From NCBI RefSeq assembly GCF_900091455.1, contig NZ_LT607412.1:1364001-1428000 (forward strand): 64,000 bases of DNA, in the 5' to 3' direction. Positions within the stretch are counted from its first letter, which is position 1; each line of letters starts with the position of its first letter. A program made the translations under genes and the position numbers. This stretch comes from Micromonospora coriariae (GTDB lineage: Bacteria; Actinomycetota; Actinomycetes; Mycobacteriales; Micromonosporaceae). Below the pieces are notes generated by a model, which was given only the letters and a program-made list of their open reading frames with translations, had not been told where the DNA came from and searched no databases. This document shows, piece after piece, positions 36,515 to 45,291 of this stretch.

Positions 36515-37795
36515 TCAGGACTTGCTGGCCTTCTCGGCTTCCTTGATCGCCTCGGCCCAGGCGGCCTCCGGCTTGAGGGTCTTGTTCTGCACGCGGGTCA
36601 GCACGTTCTCCACCGCCACCCGGGTCGGCCCGTTCTTCTTGCCCAGGTACTGCGGCGTGAGGCCCTGCGCCATCTTCGGGAAGATCTGCCCGACCGGCGC
36701 GTTGCTGAAGAACGGGTTCGTGAAGTCGGCGATGGCCGGGTCGCTGTAGAGGGCCGGCTGCGAGGGCAGGTTGCCCACCTTCTTGAAGATCTCGATCTGC
36801 TGCTCCGGCTGCACCAGCCACTCCAGCAGCTTGTACGCCTCGTCGACGTGCTTGCTCTGCTTGGGGATGGTCAGGAACGAGCCGCCCCAGTTGCCACCGC
36901 CACCGGGAACCGCGGCGATGTCCCACTTGCCCTCGGTGCCGGGGGCGGTGTCCTTGATGTGCCCGAGCATCCACGCCGGGCAGGCGAGCACGGCGAAGGA
37001 GCCGCTGGTGAAGCCCTTGTCCCAGTCGGCCTGGAAGCTGGCCAGGTTGGCCGAGAGCCCGGCCTGGATCGCCTTGATGGTGTAGTCGAAGGCGATCTTC
37101 GGACCCTGCTCCATCTGGAGCTGGTCCTGCTCGTTGTAGAAGCCGACCGGCTGCTGGCCGAGGATCGGGTTGAACAGGTTGCTGCCGGCGTCGATGAACT
37201 TCTTGTTGGTCTTGCCGGTGTACTGCTGGCCGACCTCGATGAACTTGTCCCAGGTGGGCCAGAGGGCGGAGACCTGGTCGCGTTCGGTGGGCAGCCCGGC
37301 GGCCTTGAACAGGTCGGTGCGGTAGCACATGGCCAGGCCGCCGGTGTCGGTGCCGAGGCCGATCTGGGTCTTGCCGTCGGCGGAGAGCGACTGCTTCCAC
37401 TTCCAGGGCAGGTACTTGCTCTCGTACGAGCCGGCGCCCTTGTCCAGCAGGTTGACGAACTTGTCCGACTGGCTGCGGAACTGGACCATGAAGCCCTCGT
37501 CGATCGCTGCGATGTCCGCCGCGCCGGAGCCGGCGACCAGCTTCTTCTGCAGGTCCTCGTGCTGGGCGTTGTACTCGCCGGAGTTCAGCTGGATCTTGAC
37601 GTTCGGGTTGGCCGCCTCGTACTTCGTCTTCAGGTCCTGGAGGCCGAAGTCGCCCCAGAAGTTGATTTTCAGGGTGACCTGACCGTCCGCCGCGTCGGAA
37701 TCCTGCCCGCTCTTGCCGCTGCACGCGGCGACCAGGGCGAGGCCGGCCGTGCCCGCGGCGACGGCGCGGGCCCATCGGGTCCAGGACCGTTTCAT
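36515..37795 (-). CDS. Sugar-binding lipoprotein of ABC transporter
   Basis: A 426-residue extracellular solute-binding protein of family 1. The signal ends in a lipobox LALVAACSG, with the lipidated Cys near residue 25. The mature part opens VTLKINFWGDFGLQDLKTKY, typical for CUT1 binding proteins. It probably binds mannose-containing oligosaccharides given the mannosidase downstream; this is inference. It is the first gene of the operon, with GGAGG 7 nt before the ATG and a LacI-type operator just upstream. Confidence 0.92.
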   Translation of the reverse strand: MKRSWTRWARAVAAGTAGLALVAACSGKSGQDSDAADGQVTLKINFWGDFGLQDLKTKYEAANPNVKIQLNSGEYNAQHEDLQKKLVAGSGAADIAAIDEGFMVQFRSQSDKFVNLLDKGAGSYESKYLPWKWKQSLSADGKTQIGLGTDTGGLAMCYRTDLFKAAGLPTERDQVSALWPTWDKFIEVGQQYTGKTNKKFIDAGSNLFNPILGQQPVGFYNEQDQLQMEQGPKIAFDYTIKAIQAGLSANLASFQADWDKGFTSGSFAVLACPAWMLGHIKDTAPGTEGKWDIAAVPGGGGNWGGSFLTIPKQSKHVDEAYKLLEWLVQPEQQIEIFKKVGNLPSQPALYSDPAIADFTNPFFSNAPVGQIFPKMAQGLTPQYLGKKNGPTRVAVENVLTRVQNKTLKPEAAWAEAIKEAEKASKS

Positions 37796-38206
37796 GGCAT
37801 CCTCCGAGCAACTGGGAACGCTCCCGGCATCGAGAGACGTTGACTGAACCGGATAAGTGAGGCCACCGTACGGGCCGGTTCCAGGGGTGTCAACGGCTTG
37901 TTACGACATGCGCGCTCGGCGCTCGAAATGGCCCGTGGGAGCGCGAACACGCGTGGTAGAGCGCTTTCCGCCGCAGCTCCGCGCGTCGGCCCCGCCCCGA
38001 CATCGAGTGAGCGTCGGTACGCTGAACCGTGCAAGCACCGCCGCATTCAGTGGCGGATTGAACGTGGACGGTGGTCATCGGCCGCCGGCACCGGCTGCGC
38101 TAGGTTGATGCCGCCGACACGCCCCGCGCCACGCTGGCCGGGCCGAGCGTGTGGCGGCAGGCCAGAAGACCCGGCCCCTGGGGGCGGAGAGCAAAGGAGC
38201 ACGCCG
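37796..38206. promoter_or_regulatory. Divergent control region of the mannosidase/ABC locus with LacI-type sites
   Basis: These 411 bp separate the binding-protein gene from the LacI gene. Three sites resemble the TGGGAGCGCTCCCA box known for actinobacterial CebR-type LacI proteins: TGGGAACGCTCCCG (37813-37826), 18 bp before the binding-protein ATG; a half-site TGGGAGCGC (37936-37944); and an AGCGCT-centred near-palindrome (37960-37965). No other gene is evident. Confidence 0.65.
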
Positions 38207-39226
38207 GTGAAGCGGCCGACCATCGCCGACGTCGCCCGACGCGCCGGGGTGTCCAAGGGCGCCGTGTCGTACGCGCTCAACGGGCAGCCCGGCGTCTCCG
38301 AGGCCACCCGGCAGCGCATCCTGGCCATTGCCGCCGAGATCGGGTTCAGCCCGAGCAGCGCAGCTCGGGCGCTCTCCGGCGCCACCGCCGAGGCGGTCGG
38401 CCTGGCCCTGTGCCGGCCGGCCCGGATACTGGGCATCGAGCCCTTCTTCATGGAGCTGATCAGCGGCGTCGAGGCCGAGCTCTCCGCCCGCTCGTACGCG
38501 CTGACCCTGCAGGTGGTGGCCGACCAGGACGCCGAGATCGCGGTCTACCGGCGCTGGTGGGGCGAACGTCGGGTGGACGGAGTGCTCGTCTGCGACCTGC
38601 GCACCGACGACCGCCGGATCCCCGCGCTCGAACAGCTCCAGCTACCCGCTGTGGTGATCGGCGGGCCGGGCGGCACCGGCGACCTGGCCAGCGTCTGGTC
38701 CGACGACGCGGCCGCACTGACCGAGGCGGTGGAGTACCTGGTCGCGCTCGGGCACCGGCGCATCGCCCGGGTCGGCGGCCTGCCCGACCTGCGGCACACC
38801 GAGATCCGCACCGAGGCCTTCGCCGCGGTGTGCCAGCGGCTCGGCCTGGTCGACGCGGTCACCGTCTGGTCCGACTACACCGGCGAGGAGGGCGGCCGGG
38901 CCACCCGCCGCCTGCTCAGCTCCGCACATCGGCCCACCGCGGTCATCTACGACAACGACGTGATGGCCATCGCCGGGCTCTCCGTGGCCCAGGAGATGGG
39001 GCTCACCGTGCCGGGCGATCTGTCCATCGTGGCCTGGGACGACTCCCCACTCTGCCGGCTGGTGCACCCGTCACTGACCGCGTTGGGCCGCGACATCCCG
39101 GCGTACGGCGCGCACGCCGCCCGGCAGCTTCTCGCCGTCATCGCCGGAGACCCCGCCACCCGGGTCCAGGACGAGACCCCGCACCTCACCCCGCGCGGCA
39201 GCACCGCGCCGCCCCGCGACAGGTGA
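38207..39226 (+). CDS. LacI-family repressor of the mannosidase/ABC locus
   Basis: A 339-residue LacI protein. The N-terminal HTH is textbook: TIADVARRAGVSKGAVSYAL with the hinge RILAIAAEIGFSPSSAARAL. A periplasmic-binding-like effector domain follows (LVALGHRRIARVGGL and AVIYDNDVMAIAGL). The GTG start follows AAAGGAG by 7 nt. Its divergent position and the LacI-like boxes between the genes make it the probable local repressor, relieved by an imported sugar. Confidence 0.92.
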   Translation: MKRPTIADVARRAGVSKGAVSYALNGQPGVSEATRQRILAIAAEIGFSPSSAARALSGATAEAVGLALCRPARILGIEPFFMELISGVEAELSARSYALTLQVVADQDAEIAVYRRWWGERRVDGVLVCDLRTDDRRIPALEQLQLPAVVIGGPGGTGDLASVWSDDAAALTEAVEYLVALGHRRIARVGGLPDLRHTEIRTEAFAAVCQRLGLVDAVTVWSDYTGEEGGRATRRLLSSAHRPTAVIYDNDVMAIAGLSVAQEMGLTVPGDLSIVAWDDSPLCRLVHPSLTALGRDIPAYGAHAARQLLAVIAGDPATRVQDETPHLTPRGSTAPPRDR

Positions 39227-39248
39227 ACCGGTTCACCCACGGGAGTCG

Positions 39249-41759
39249 TCAGCGGGAAGCCGAGGGAAACTCCTCGAAGTACGCCTCGACCCGCTCGGCG
39301 GTCGCCGGGCGAGCCAGCGCGAAGCCCTGCCCGTACCGACAGCCGGCCCGGTGCGCCCCCTCGACCTGGTTCGGTGACTCCAGCTCCTCGGCGACGATCT
39401 CGACCCCCAGCCGCTCGCCGACATTGACCACCACGTCGATCAGCGGCGGCTGCCCGTCCGGTCGGGCGCCCACCAGCTCCGGGCCCACCTTCAGCAGGTC
39501 GATCGGCAGCCGGCGCAGCTGGGCCAGCGAGGCGTGTTCGGCCCGGAAGTCGTCCAGCGCGGTGCGGACGCCCAGCGACCGCAGGCCGGCCAGCCGGGCC
39601 ACCACGGTCGTCAGGTCGGCGGCGACCCTCGGCTCGGCCACCTCCACCACCAGCCGCTCCGGCGACACCCCGTACGCGGCCAGTACGGCCGCGGCACGCT
39701 GCACGAAGTCCGGTGTGGTCAACTCCCGGGTGGTGACGTTGACGGCCATCCACAGCTCGCGGGTGCCCGCCGACCAGTCGGCCAACTGGCGGCAGGCCCG
39801 GTCCAGCACCCACCACTCCAGCTCGCCGACCAGGTCCAGGTCCTCGGCGACCGGCAGCAGCTCGGCCGGGAGCACAGTGCCGAGCACCGGGCTGCGCCAG
39901 CGCAGCAGCGCCTCGGCGCCCACGGGCTGCCGGCTGGCCAGGTCGAGCACCGGCTGGTAGACCAGATCCAACTCGCCGCGCGCCACCGCGCCCGGCAGCT
40001 CACGTTCCAGGTCGAGCCGGCGGACGAGCTGCTCCTCGAGGAACGCGTCGTACCACTCGACCCGGTCCCGGCCCAGCTGCACGGCCCGCCGCCGGGCCAG
40101 CTCGGCCTGGCGGAGCACGTCCGCCGGCCCGGCACCGCTCACCTCGGCCAGCCCGATGCTCGCCTGCACCCGCAGCACCGCCCCGGCCAGCCGGTAGGGC
40201 GGGGCGAGCGCGGTCAGCAGCCGGGTGCCCAACGCGTACGCCAGCACCGGGCCGGCGGCGGTGACCACCGCGAAGCCGGCACCCGTGCACCCGGTGACCA
40301 GGTCCCCGGGGGCGACGACCGCGCGGGCCCGGCGGACCGCCTCGGCCAGCATGTTCTCCCTGGCCGCCGGGCCGATCCCGTCCGCGCCGTGCAGGTCGAC
40401 CAACAGCAGCGCGCCGGCCGGCGCGGGCACGTCGCCGATCGAGGCGAGGGCGTCCAGCAGCGCCGCGCGGTCGCCCGGACCGTCGCCGGCCGACACGGAC
40501 CGAGGGCCGAGCGCCGACCACGACACCTCGCCGTCGGGCGGCCAGGTCGAGCCGACGCCGTTCGAGCTGGTTGGCCCGTCGTCGGGCGTACCGGTGTGAC
40601 CCTCCGGCGACCCGAGCCAGCCTGGCTGCATCGCGCGGCGGTGCCGGACGGCGCGGCCGGCACGCCGACGGTGTGCGGCACGGCGGTCGGGGGTGGCCGC
40701 GTCACCGGAGCGCAGCAGCTCGCGCAGCACCAGTGGTGGCACCGCGGCCACGGCCAGCAGCACGCTCATCCGATCCGGTGAACGGCCCGCGCCCAGCTGC
40801 AGACCCGAAGCCAGCAGCAGCAACGCCGCCGGGAGGACCGACCGGGGCCAGGCGGTGGTGTGCTCACCCTCCGCCGGTTCCACACCGCCCGCATCCATCG
40901 CGTCGCCCGCACCGAGCGCGGTGAGCAGCATTCCGAGCACCAGCGGCGGTACGGCCAACAGGGCCGCCCGACCGGCCGGCGCGGGGGGCGGCAGGGTCGC
41001 CACCAGTGCCAGGCCGGTCAGGGTGAGCAGAACTCCACCCCGGCAGATTGCGGCGCCTGAGCGCCGCTGCGGGCCGGTGAACGCATTGAGCGCTGCCATG
41101 CCCAGCCCGCCCAGCCCCAGGGCCGCGACGAGCCGGCCGGGCACCGGCAGGATGTCGTGGGGCAGCAGCAGCCAGGCGGCGAGGGCCAGCCCCACCGCCG
41201 GGCCGGTGGCCTCGATCAGGTGACGCAGCCGGACCCGGGCCGGTGGCCGCGCCCGGCCGGGAAGCCGGCGCAGTCCGGCCGTGGACAGGACCGCAGTGAC
41301 CAGCAACCCGGTCAGCGTGGCGGTCCGGTGCCCGGTGTCGACCAGCGGCAGCACGGCGGCGGTGAGGCCGGCCGCCACCACCGCCGCATCGAGCAGTACG
41401 CCCGCCGAACGCCGGGCCGCGCGCCGCCACTGTTCGGCGGTCGACGGGTCGACGGGCGGCACGTCGGTGGGCGACAGCTCGGCGGGACGGCGGGTCGCCA
41501 GCCGGGAGAGCCGCACCCCGGCGAGCGTGGCGCCAGCGCCGCCGGCCAGCGCGCTCACCACCGAGGTCGGGACCAGGTCGGCGGCGCCGGCGAGGACGAG
41601 CAGCGCCACCGCCGCGGACACGGCGGCCTCCGGTGCCGCCCGGCGAGGGACGAGGAGGCGGAACGGGTACGCGAGGAGCACGGCGGTCGCCTTCGTGAGG
41701 GGGCACGGGGGCGGTGCGGCGGTGTAGGCATCGGACGTTGCGGGTCCGGTGCCCAACAA
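39249..41759 (-). CDS. Degenerate GGDEF-EAL membrane protein, second of three
   Basis: An 836-residue protein with about ten N-terminal membrane segments (to about residue 330), a hydrophilic linker and tandem GGDEF-like and EAL-like domains. The GGDEF signature position reads VTGCTGAGFAVVTAA, so the active-site motif is lost. The EAL domain keeps [20 protein letters not shown] and LVVEVAE, but loop 6 is DDFRAEHAS instead of [12 protein letters not shown] has become KVG, and AEGVE has become AEELE. It may be a c-di-GMP receptor or scaffold. The start is uncertain (TTG at 41759 assumed; later GTGs are possible). It is convergent with lacI, with 22 bp between. Confidence 0.78.
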   Translation of the reverse strand: MLGTGPATSDAYTAAPPPCPLTKATAVLLAYPFRLLVPRRAAPEAAVSAAVALLVLAGAADLVPTSVVSALAGGAGATLAGVRLSRLATRRPAELSPTDVPPVDPSTAEQWRRAARRSAGVLLDAAVVAAGLTAAVLPLVDTGHRTATLTGLLVTAVLSTAGLRRLPGRARPPARVRLRHLIEATGPAVGLALAAWLLLPHDILPVPGRLVAALGLGGLGMAALNAFTGPQRRSGAAICRGGVLLTLTGLALVATLPPPAPAGRAALLAVPPLVLGMLLTALGAGDAMDAGGVEPAEGEHTTAWPRSVLPAALLLLASGLQLGAGRSPDRMSVLLAVAAVPPLVLRELLRSGDAATPDRRAAHRRRAGRAVRHRRAMQPGWLGSPEGHTGTPDDGPTSSNGVGSTWPPDGEVSWSALGPRSVSAGDGPGDRAALLDALASIGDVPAPAGALLLVDLHGADGIGPAARENMLAEAVRRARAVVAPGDLVTGCTGAGFAVVTAAGPVLAYALGTRLLTALAPPYRLAGAVLRVQASIGLAEVSGAGPADVLRQAELARRRAVQLGRDRVEWYDAFLEEQLVRRLDLERELPGAVARGELDLVYQPVLDLASRQPVGAEALLRWRSPVLGTVLPAELLPVAEDLDLVGELEWWVLDRACRQLADWSAGTRELWMAVNVTTRELTTPDFVQRAAAVLAAYGVSPERLVVEVAEPRVAADLTTVVARLAGLRSLGVRTALDDFRAEHASLAQLRRLPIDLLKVGPELVGARPDGQPPLIDVVVNVGERLGVEIVAEELESPNQVEGAHRAGCRYGQGFALARPATAERVEAYFEEFPSASR

Positions 41760-41897
41760 TCGAGAACGAACGGCGGCCAGATCGGTTACGCGCCGGTCAC
41801 CCGGAGGAGGCAGTGACCCGTGTCACTGTACGGCCTGCGGGTCGGCCGGGCCCCGCCCGCCGCGAGCCGGACCGGCCGGTGGTGGGATCATCAGAGG

Positions 41898-42275
41898 GTG
41901 AGTACGCCCGACACCGTCCGCTTCCGGTACAACCAAGCCATCCTGGTGGCCTCGGTCATCGCCTTCATCGGCGCCCTGCCGCTGGCCAACGCCCGGACGT
42001 ACCTGCTGCCGGTGCTGCTCGTCCCGCTCGCCGTCGCGGTGTGGGCCTGGCGGGCCGGCACCGACGCCGACGCCCGGGAGCTGCGCCTGCGGGCGCTGGC
42101 CGGGCAGCGCCGGATCGGCTGGGACCGGGTCGTCGAGCTGGCCACCGACCCGCGCGGGCGGGCGGTCGCCCGGCTCGACGACGGCCAGCAGGTCGTCCTG
42201 CCGGCGGTACGCGGCACGGACCTGCCCCGGCTGGTCGCCGCCACCGGCCAGCCACTGCCCGACGCGGCCGGCTGA
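41898..42275 (+). CDS. PH-domain-like small membrane protein
   Basis: A 125-residue protein opening with STPDTVRFRYNQAILVASVI. Two hydrophobic segments lie at about 13-30 and 36-53, followed by a small beta-rich domain (LRALAGQRRIGWDRVVELA and RLDDGQQVVLPAVRG) that matches the bacterial PH-domain proteins found throughout actinobacteria. The function is unknown. The GTG is preceded by GATCAT with 6 nt between. It is convergent with the 2-hydroxyacid dehydrogenase gene, with only 10 bp between. Confidence 0.75.
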   Translation: MSTPDTVRFRYNQAILVASVIAFIGALPLANARTYLLPVLLVPLAVAVWAWRAGTDADARELRLRALAGQRRIGWDRVVELATDPRGRAVARLDDGQQVVLPAVRGTDLPRLVAATGQPLPDAAG

Positions 42276-42285
42276 GACCTCCCCG

Positions 42286-43212
42286 TCAGTAGCCGTCGAC
42301 CACCGTGTTGATCAGCGGCTGCCCGGCGGCGAACCTGCGCACCTGATCGCCGACCAGCCGGTAGGCCCGCGGCAGCAACCCCCGCACCGACCCGGCCACG
42401 TGCGGGGTGAGCAGCACGTTCGGCATCGTCCAGAGCGGAGAGTCGGCGGGCAGCGGCTCCGGGTCGGTGACGTCGAGCGCCGCCGAGATCCGGCCGGTGC
42501 CCAGCTCGGCGACGAGCGCCTCGGTGCGGGCCACCGGCCCCCGGGCAGCGTTGACCAGCAGCGCCCCGTCCGGCATCGCCGCGAGGAACTCCTTGTCGAT
42601 CAGGCCGCGGGTCTGGTCGGTGAGCGGCACCAGCACCACCACCACGTCGGCCTCGGGCAGCAGCCCGGGCAGCTCGTCGACGCCGTGCACCCCCTGCCCC
42701 GGCCGGGCGGTCCGCGCGACCAGGGTGAAGCTGACCTGGAACGGGGCGAGCCGGTCCCGTACCGCGGTGCCGATCGACCCGGCCCCGACGATGAGCACCC
42801 GCTTGCCGGTCAGCTCGTCGGTCGGGGCGGCCTCGTGGAACGCCCACCGCCGGTCCGCCTGCGCCCGGACGAACGCCGGGAACGCCCGCAGCTGGGCCAG
42901 GATCGCGGTGACCACCCACTCGGCGGTGGACGGATCGTGCACGCCCCGGGCGTCGCACAGCGTGACGCCGGGCGGCATCCGGCCCGCCCAGGCGTCCGCC
43001 CCGGCGGAGAGCAACTGCACCGCCGCCAGGTCGGGCAGCTCGTGCAGCAGGGCTGTCGCGTCCGAACCGGCCAGGAACGGCGGCACCCAGAACCGCACGT
43101 CGGCCACCGCCGAAGGCAGCCGGTCAGCGTGCTCGACGACCTCCACCGTCACGTCCGGGGGCAGCTCGCCGATGAGGTTCAGGCCGGCCTGGTGCGGGAT
43201 CCATACCTTCAC
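42286..43212 (-). CDS. D-2-hydroxyacid dehydrogenase
   Basis: A 308-residue NAD(P)-dependent dehydrogenase of the D-isomer 2-hydroxyacid family. RVLIVGAGSIGTAVRDRL is the nucleotide fold. Catalytic Arg is in LVNAARGPVARTEAL, Glu in DVTDPEPLPADSPLW and His in LLTPHVAGSVRG. It lacks the ACT domains of SerA, so it acts on glyoxylate, hydroxypyruvate or similar. The GTG start at 43212 gives MKVWIPHQAGL and has TATCGT 8 nt before it. Confidence 0.88.
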   Translation of the reverse strand: MKVWIPHQAGLNLIGELPPDVTVEVVEHADRLPSAVADVRFWVPPFLAGSDATALLHELPDLAAVQLLSAGADAWAGRMPPGVTLCDARGVHDPSTAEWVVTAILAQLRAFPAFVRAQADRRWAFHEAAPTDELTGKRVLIVGAGSIGTAVRDRLAPFQVSFTLVARTARPGQGVHGVDELPGLLPEADVVVVLVPLTDQTRGLIDKEFLAAMPDGALLVNAARGPVARTEALVAELGTGRISAALDVTDPEPLPADSPLWTMPNVLLTPHVAGSVRGLLPRAYRLVGDQVRRFAAGQPLINTVVDGY

Positions 43213-43392
43213 GTCCGCCGACGATAGCCGCCCCCGCGGCGGCGGGTGCGGGCACGGCGGCAAACGGGGATCCGGGGGCCGGCGCCGGAGGCGAGCGAGC
43301 CTCGGCACAACGATGTTAGGCCCGGGCGCCCGCGAGGTATAACGAAGGCTCGGAGCCCAGTTCGGCCTCCACCCCCGGCAGAAAGTTCCACG

Positions 43393-45210
43393 ATGACCGA
43401 CGGCTCCTCCGCCCGCCCCCGGCGCGTGATCGCCCCACCCGTGGCGCTCCGCGACCCGGCACGGCTGCGGGCGCTCGCCGACACCGGGCTGAGCGCCGCC
43501 CCGGACGAGGCGTTCGAGCGGTTCGCCCGGCTGGTCAGTGACCTGCTGGACGTTCCGGTCGCGCTGGTCTCCCTGGTCTCCGCCGACCGGCAGTTCTTTC
43601 CGGGTGCGGTCGGGCTGCCGGAGCCCTGGGCGGAGCTTCGGCACACCCCACTGAGCCACTCGTTCTGCCAGCACGTGGTGGACATCGAGGTGCCCATGGT
43701 GCTGCCGGACGCCCGCCTCTACCCCCGGGTGCGGGACAACCCGGCCGTCGAGGACCTCGGCGTGGTCGCGTACGCGGGGATGCCGCTGACCGACCTCTCC
43801 GGCCGGGTGCTCGGCGCGCTCTGCGCCATCGACAGCAAACCGCGCGCCTGGACCGCCGGGCAGCTGCGGACGCTGGCCGACCTGGCCGCCGCCTGCTCGT
43901 CGGAGCTGCGGCTGCGGATCGCGCTGGACGGCGCGCAGGAGGACCGCCGGCGGGTCGTGCAGGCGCACGAGCGGCTGGAACTGCTCGCCGGGGTGAGCGA
44001 GACGCTGGCCGGCACGCTGGACGTGGGCACCGCGCTGCGCCGGCTCGCCGCGACCATGGTGCCGCTGCTCGCCGACTGGTGCCTGCTCACCCTGGTCGGG
44101 CCGGCCGGCCTGCCGCGCGAGGTGGTCGCGGTGCACCGCGATCCGGCCCGGACGACGGACGTCGACCGCTTCGCTACGCTGCTGCGCACCGGGCTGAGCC
44201 CGGAGTCGATCATCCGGGCGGTGCTGCGGACCGGCCAGCCCCGACTCGGTGGCGTGGCCTCGCTGGCCGACGTGACGCGGGGGACCACGAACCCGGAGAT
44301 GGCGTCGATCGCCGACCGTCTGGGCATCGCCTCCTACCTGACAGTGCCGGTGCGGGCCGCCGGCGGCACCGTGCTGGGCGCGATCACCCTCGTCAACGAC
44401 TCCCGACGCCAGCAGTTCGACGACCGCGACCTGCTCACCGCTGTGGACATCGGCCGCCGGGCCGGGCAGGCGATCGGCAACAGCTCGATGTACGGGGAGC
44501 AGCGGCACGTCGCCGAGGTCCTGCAGCACAGCATGCTGCCGCGGCTGCCGGTCGTATCCGAGCTGGAGCTGGCGGCGCGCTACCAGCCGGCGGCCGACCG
44601 GGTGGAGGTGGGCGGCGACTGGTACGACGCCTTCGTCCAGCCCGACGGGGATCTGATCGTCGCGATCGGGGACGTCGCCGGGCACGACATCGAGGCGGCG
44701 GCGACGATGGGTCAGCTGCGCAACCTGGTGCGCGGCAACGCGTTCGGCCGGCCGGACACGGTCGGTGAACTGATGACCCATCTGGACGGCACCATGCGCG
44801 GGCTGCGGCTGCCGATCCCGGCCACCGCGACGCTGGTCCGGATCTGCCCCGAGCGCTCCGGCGCCCGGGAGTTGACGTGGTGCAACGCCGGGCACCCGCC
44901 GGCCCTGCTCGTCCGCGCCGGCGGGGCGGTGGAGATCCTCGAAGCGCCGCCGGAGCCGTTGCTCGGCCTGGCGCGCCCGTCGCGGCGAACCAGCCGGTCG
45001 ACCAGCCTGGCCGCCGGCGACACCCTGCTGCTCTACACCGACGGGCTGATCGAACGGCGGGACCGACCCATCGACGACGGGCTGGCCGAGCTGGTGGCCC
45101 GGCTGGCCGGCACCGACACGCTGCCCCTCGACGACCTGTGCGACCTGCTGCTCACCTCGATCCGACACCGTGAGGACGACACCGCGCTGCTGGCCGTACG
45201 GGCACGCTGA
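43393..45210 (+). CDS. GAF-GAF-SpoIIE (PP2C) serine phosphatase
   Basis: A 605-residue cytoplasmic signalling protein. The first GAF domain spans about 25-170 (FERFARLVSDLLDVPVALVS, then AGMPLTDLSGRVLGALCAID). The second spans about 190-360 (LTVPVRAAGGTVLGAITLVN). A SpoIIE-type PP2C domain spans about 380-603, with metal ligands in VGGDWYDAF and AIGDVAGHDIEAAATM, LTWCNAGHPPALL and the C-terminal HREDDTALLAVR. Such phosphatases usually dephosphorylate anti-anti-sigma factors. No kinase or STAS gene is adjacent. ATG 43393 begins MTDGSSARPRR. Confidence 0.9.
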   Translation: MTDGSSARPRRVIAPPVALRDPARLRALADTGLSAAPDEAFERFARLVSDLLDVPVALVSLVSADRQFFPGAVGLPEPWAELRHTPLSHSFCQHVVDIEVPMVLPDARLYPRVRDNPAVEDLGVVAYAGMPLTDLSGRVLGALCAIDSKPRAWTAGQLRTLADLAAACSSELRLRIALDGAQEDRRRVVQAHERLELLAGVSETLAGTLDVGTALRRLAATMVPLLADWCLLTLVGPAGLPREVVAVHRDPARTTDVDRFATLLRTGLSPESIIRAVLRTGQPRLGGVASLADVTRGTTNPEMASIADRLGIASYLTVPVRAAGGTVLGAITLVNDSRRQQFDDRDLLTAVDIGRRAGQAIGNSSMYGEQRHVAEVLQHSMLPRLPVVSELELAARYQPAADRVEVGGDWYDAFVQPDGDLIVAIGDVAGHDIEAAATMGQLRNLVRGNAFGRPDTVGELMTHLDGTMRGLRLPIPATATLVRICPERSGARELTWCNAGHPPALLVRAGGAVEILEAPPEPLLGLARPSRRTSRSTSLAAGDTLLLYTDGLIERRDRPIDDGLAELVARLAGTDTLPLDDLCDLLLTSIRHREDDTALLAVRAR

Positions 45211-45291
45211 GCGGCCCAATGGGGCTGGCGGCACCGCCGATCGGATCCCGTCGGGCCCGGCCGGGCCGGCCGGCGGGCTACCCTGGGCCGG

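Noticed and set aside
34506..37811. A 1101-codon open frame suggesting a fused binding protein and permease
   Set aside because: It is one real permease frame running on through the overlapping genes in the wrong frame; the separate starts and stops with 4-nt overlaps are clear.
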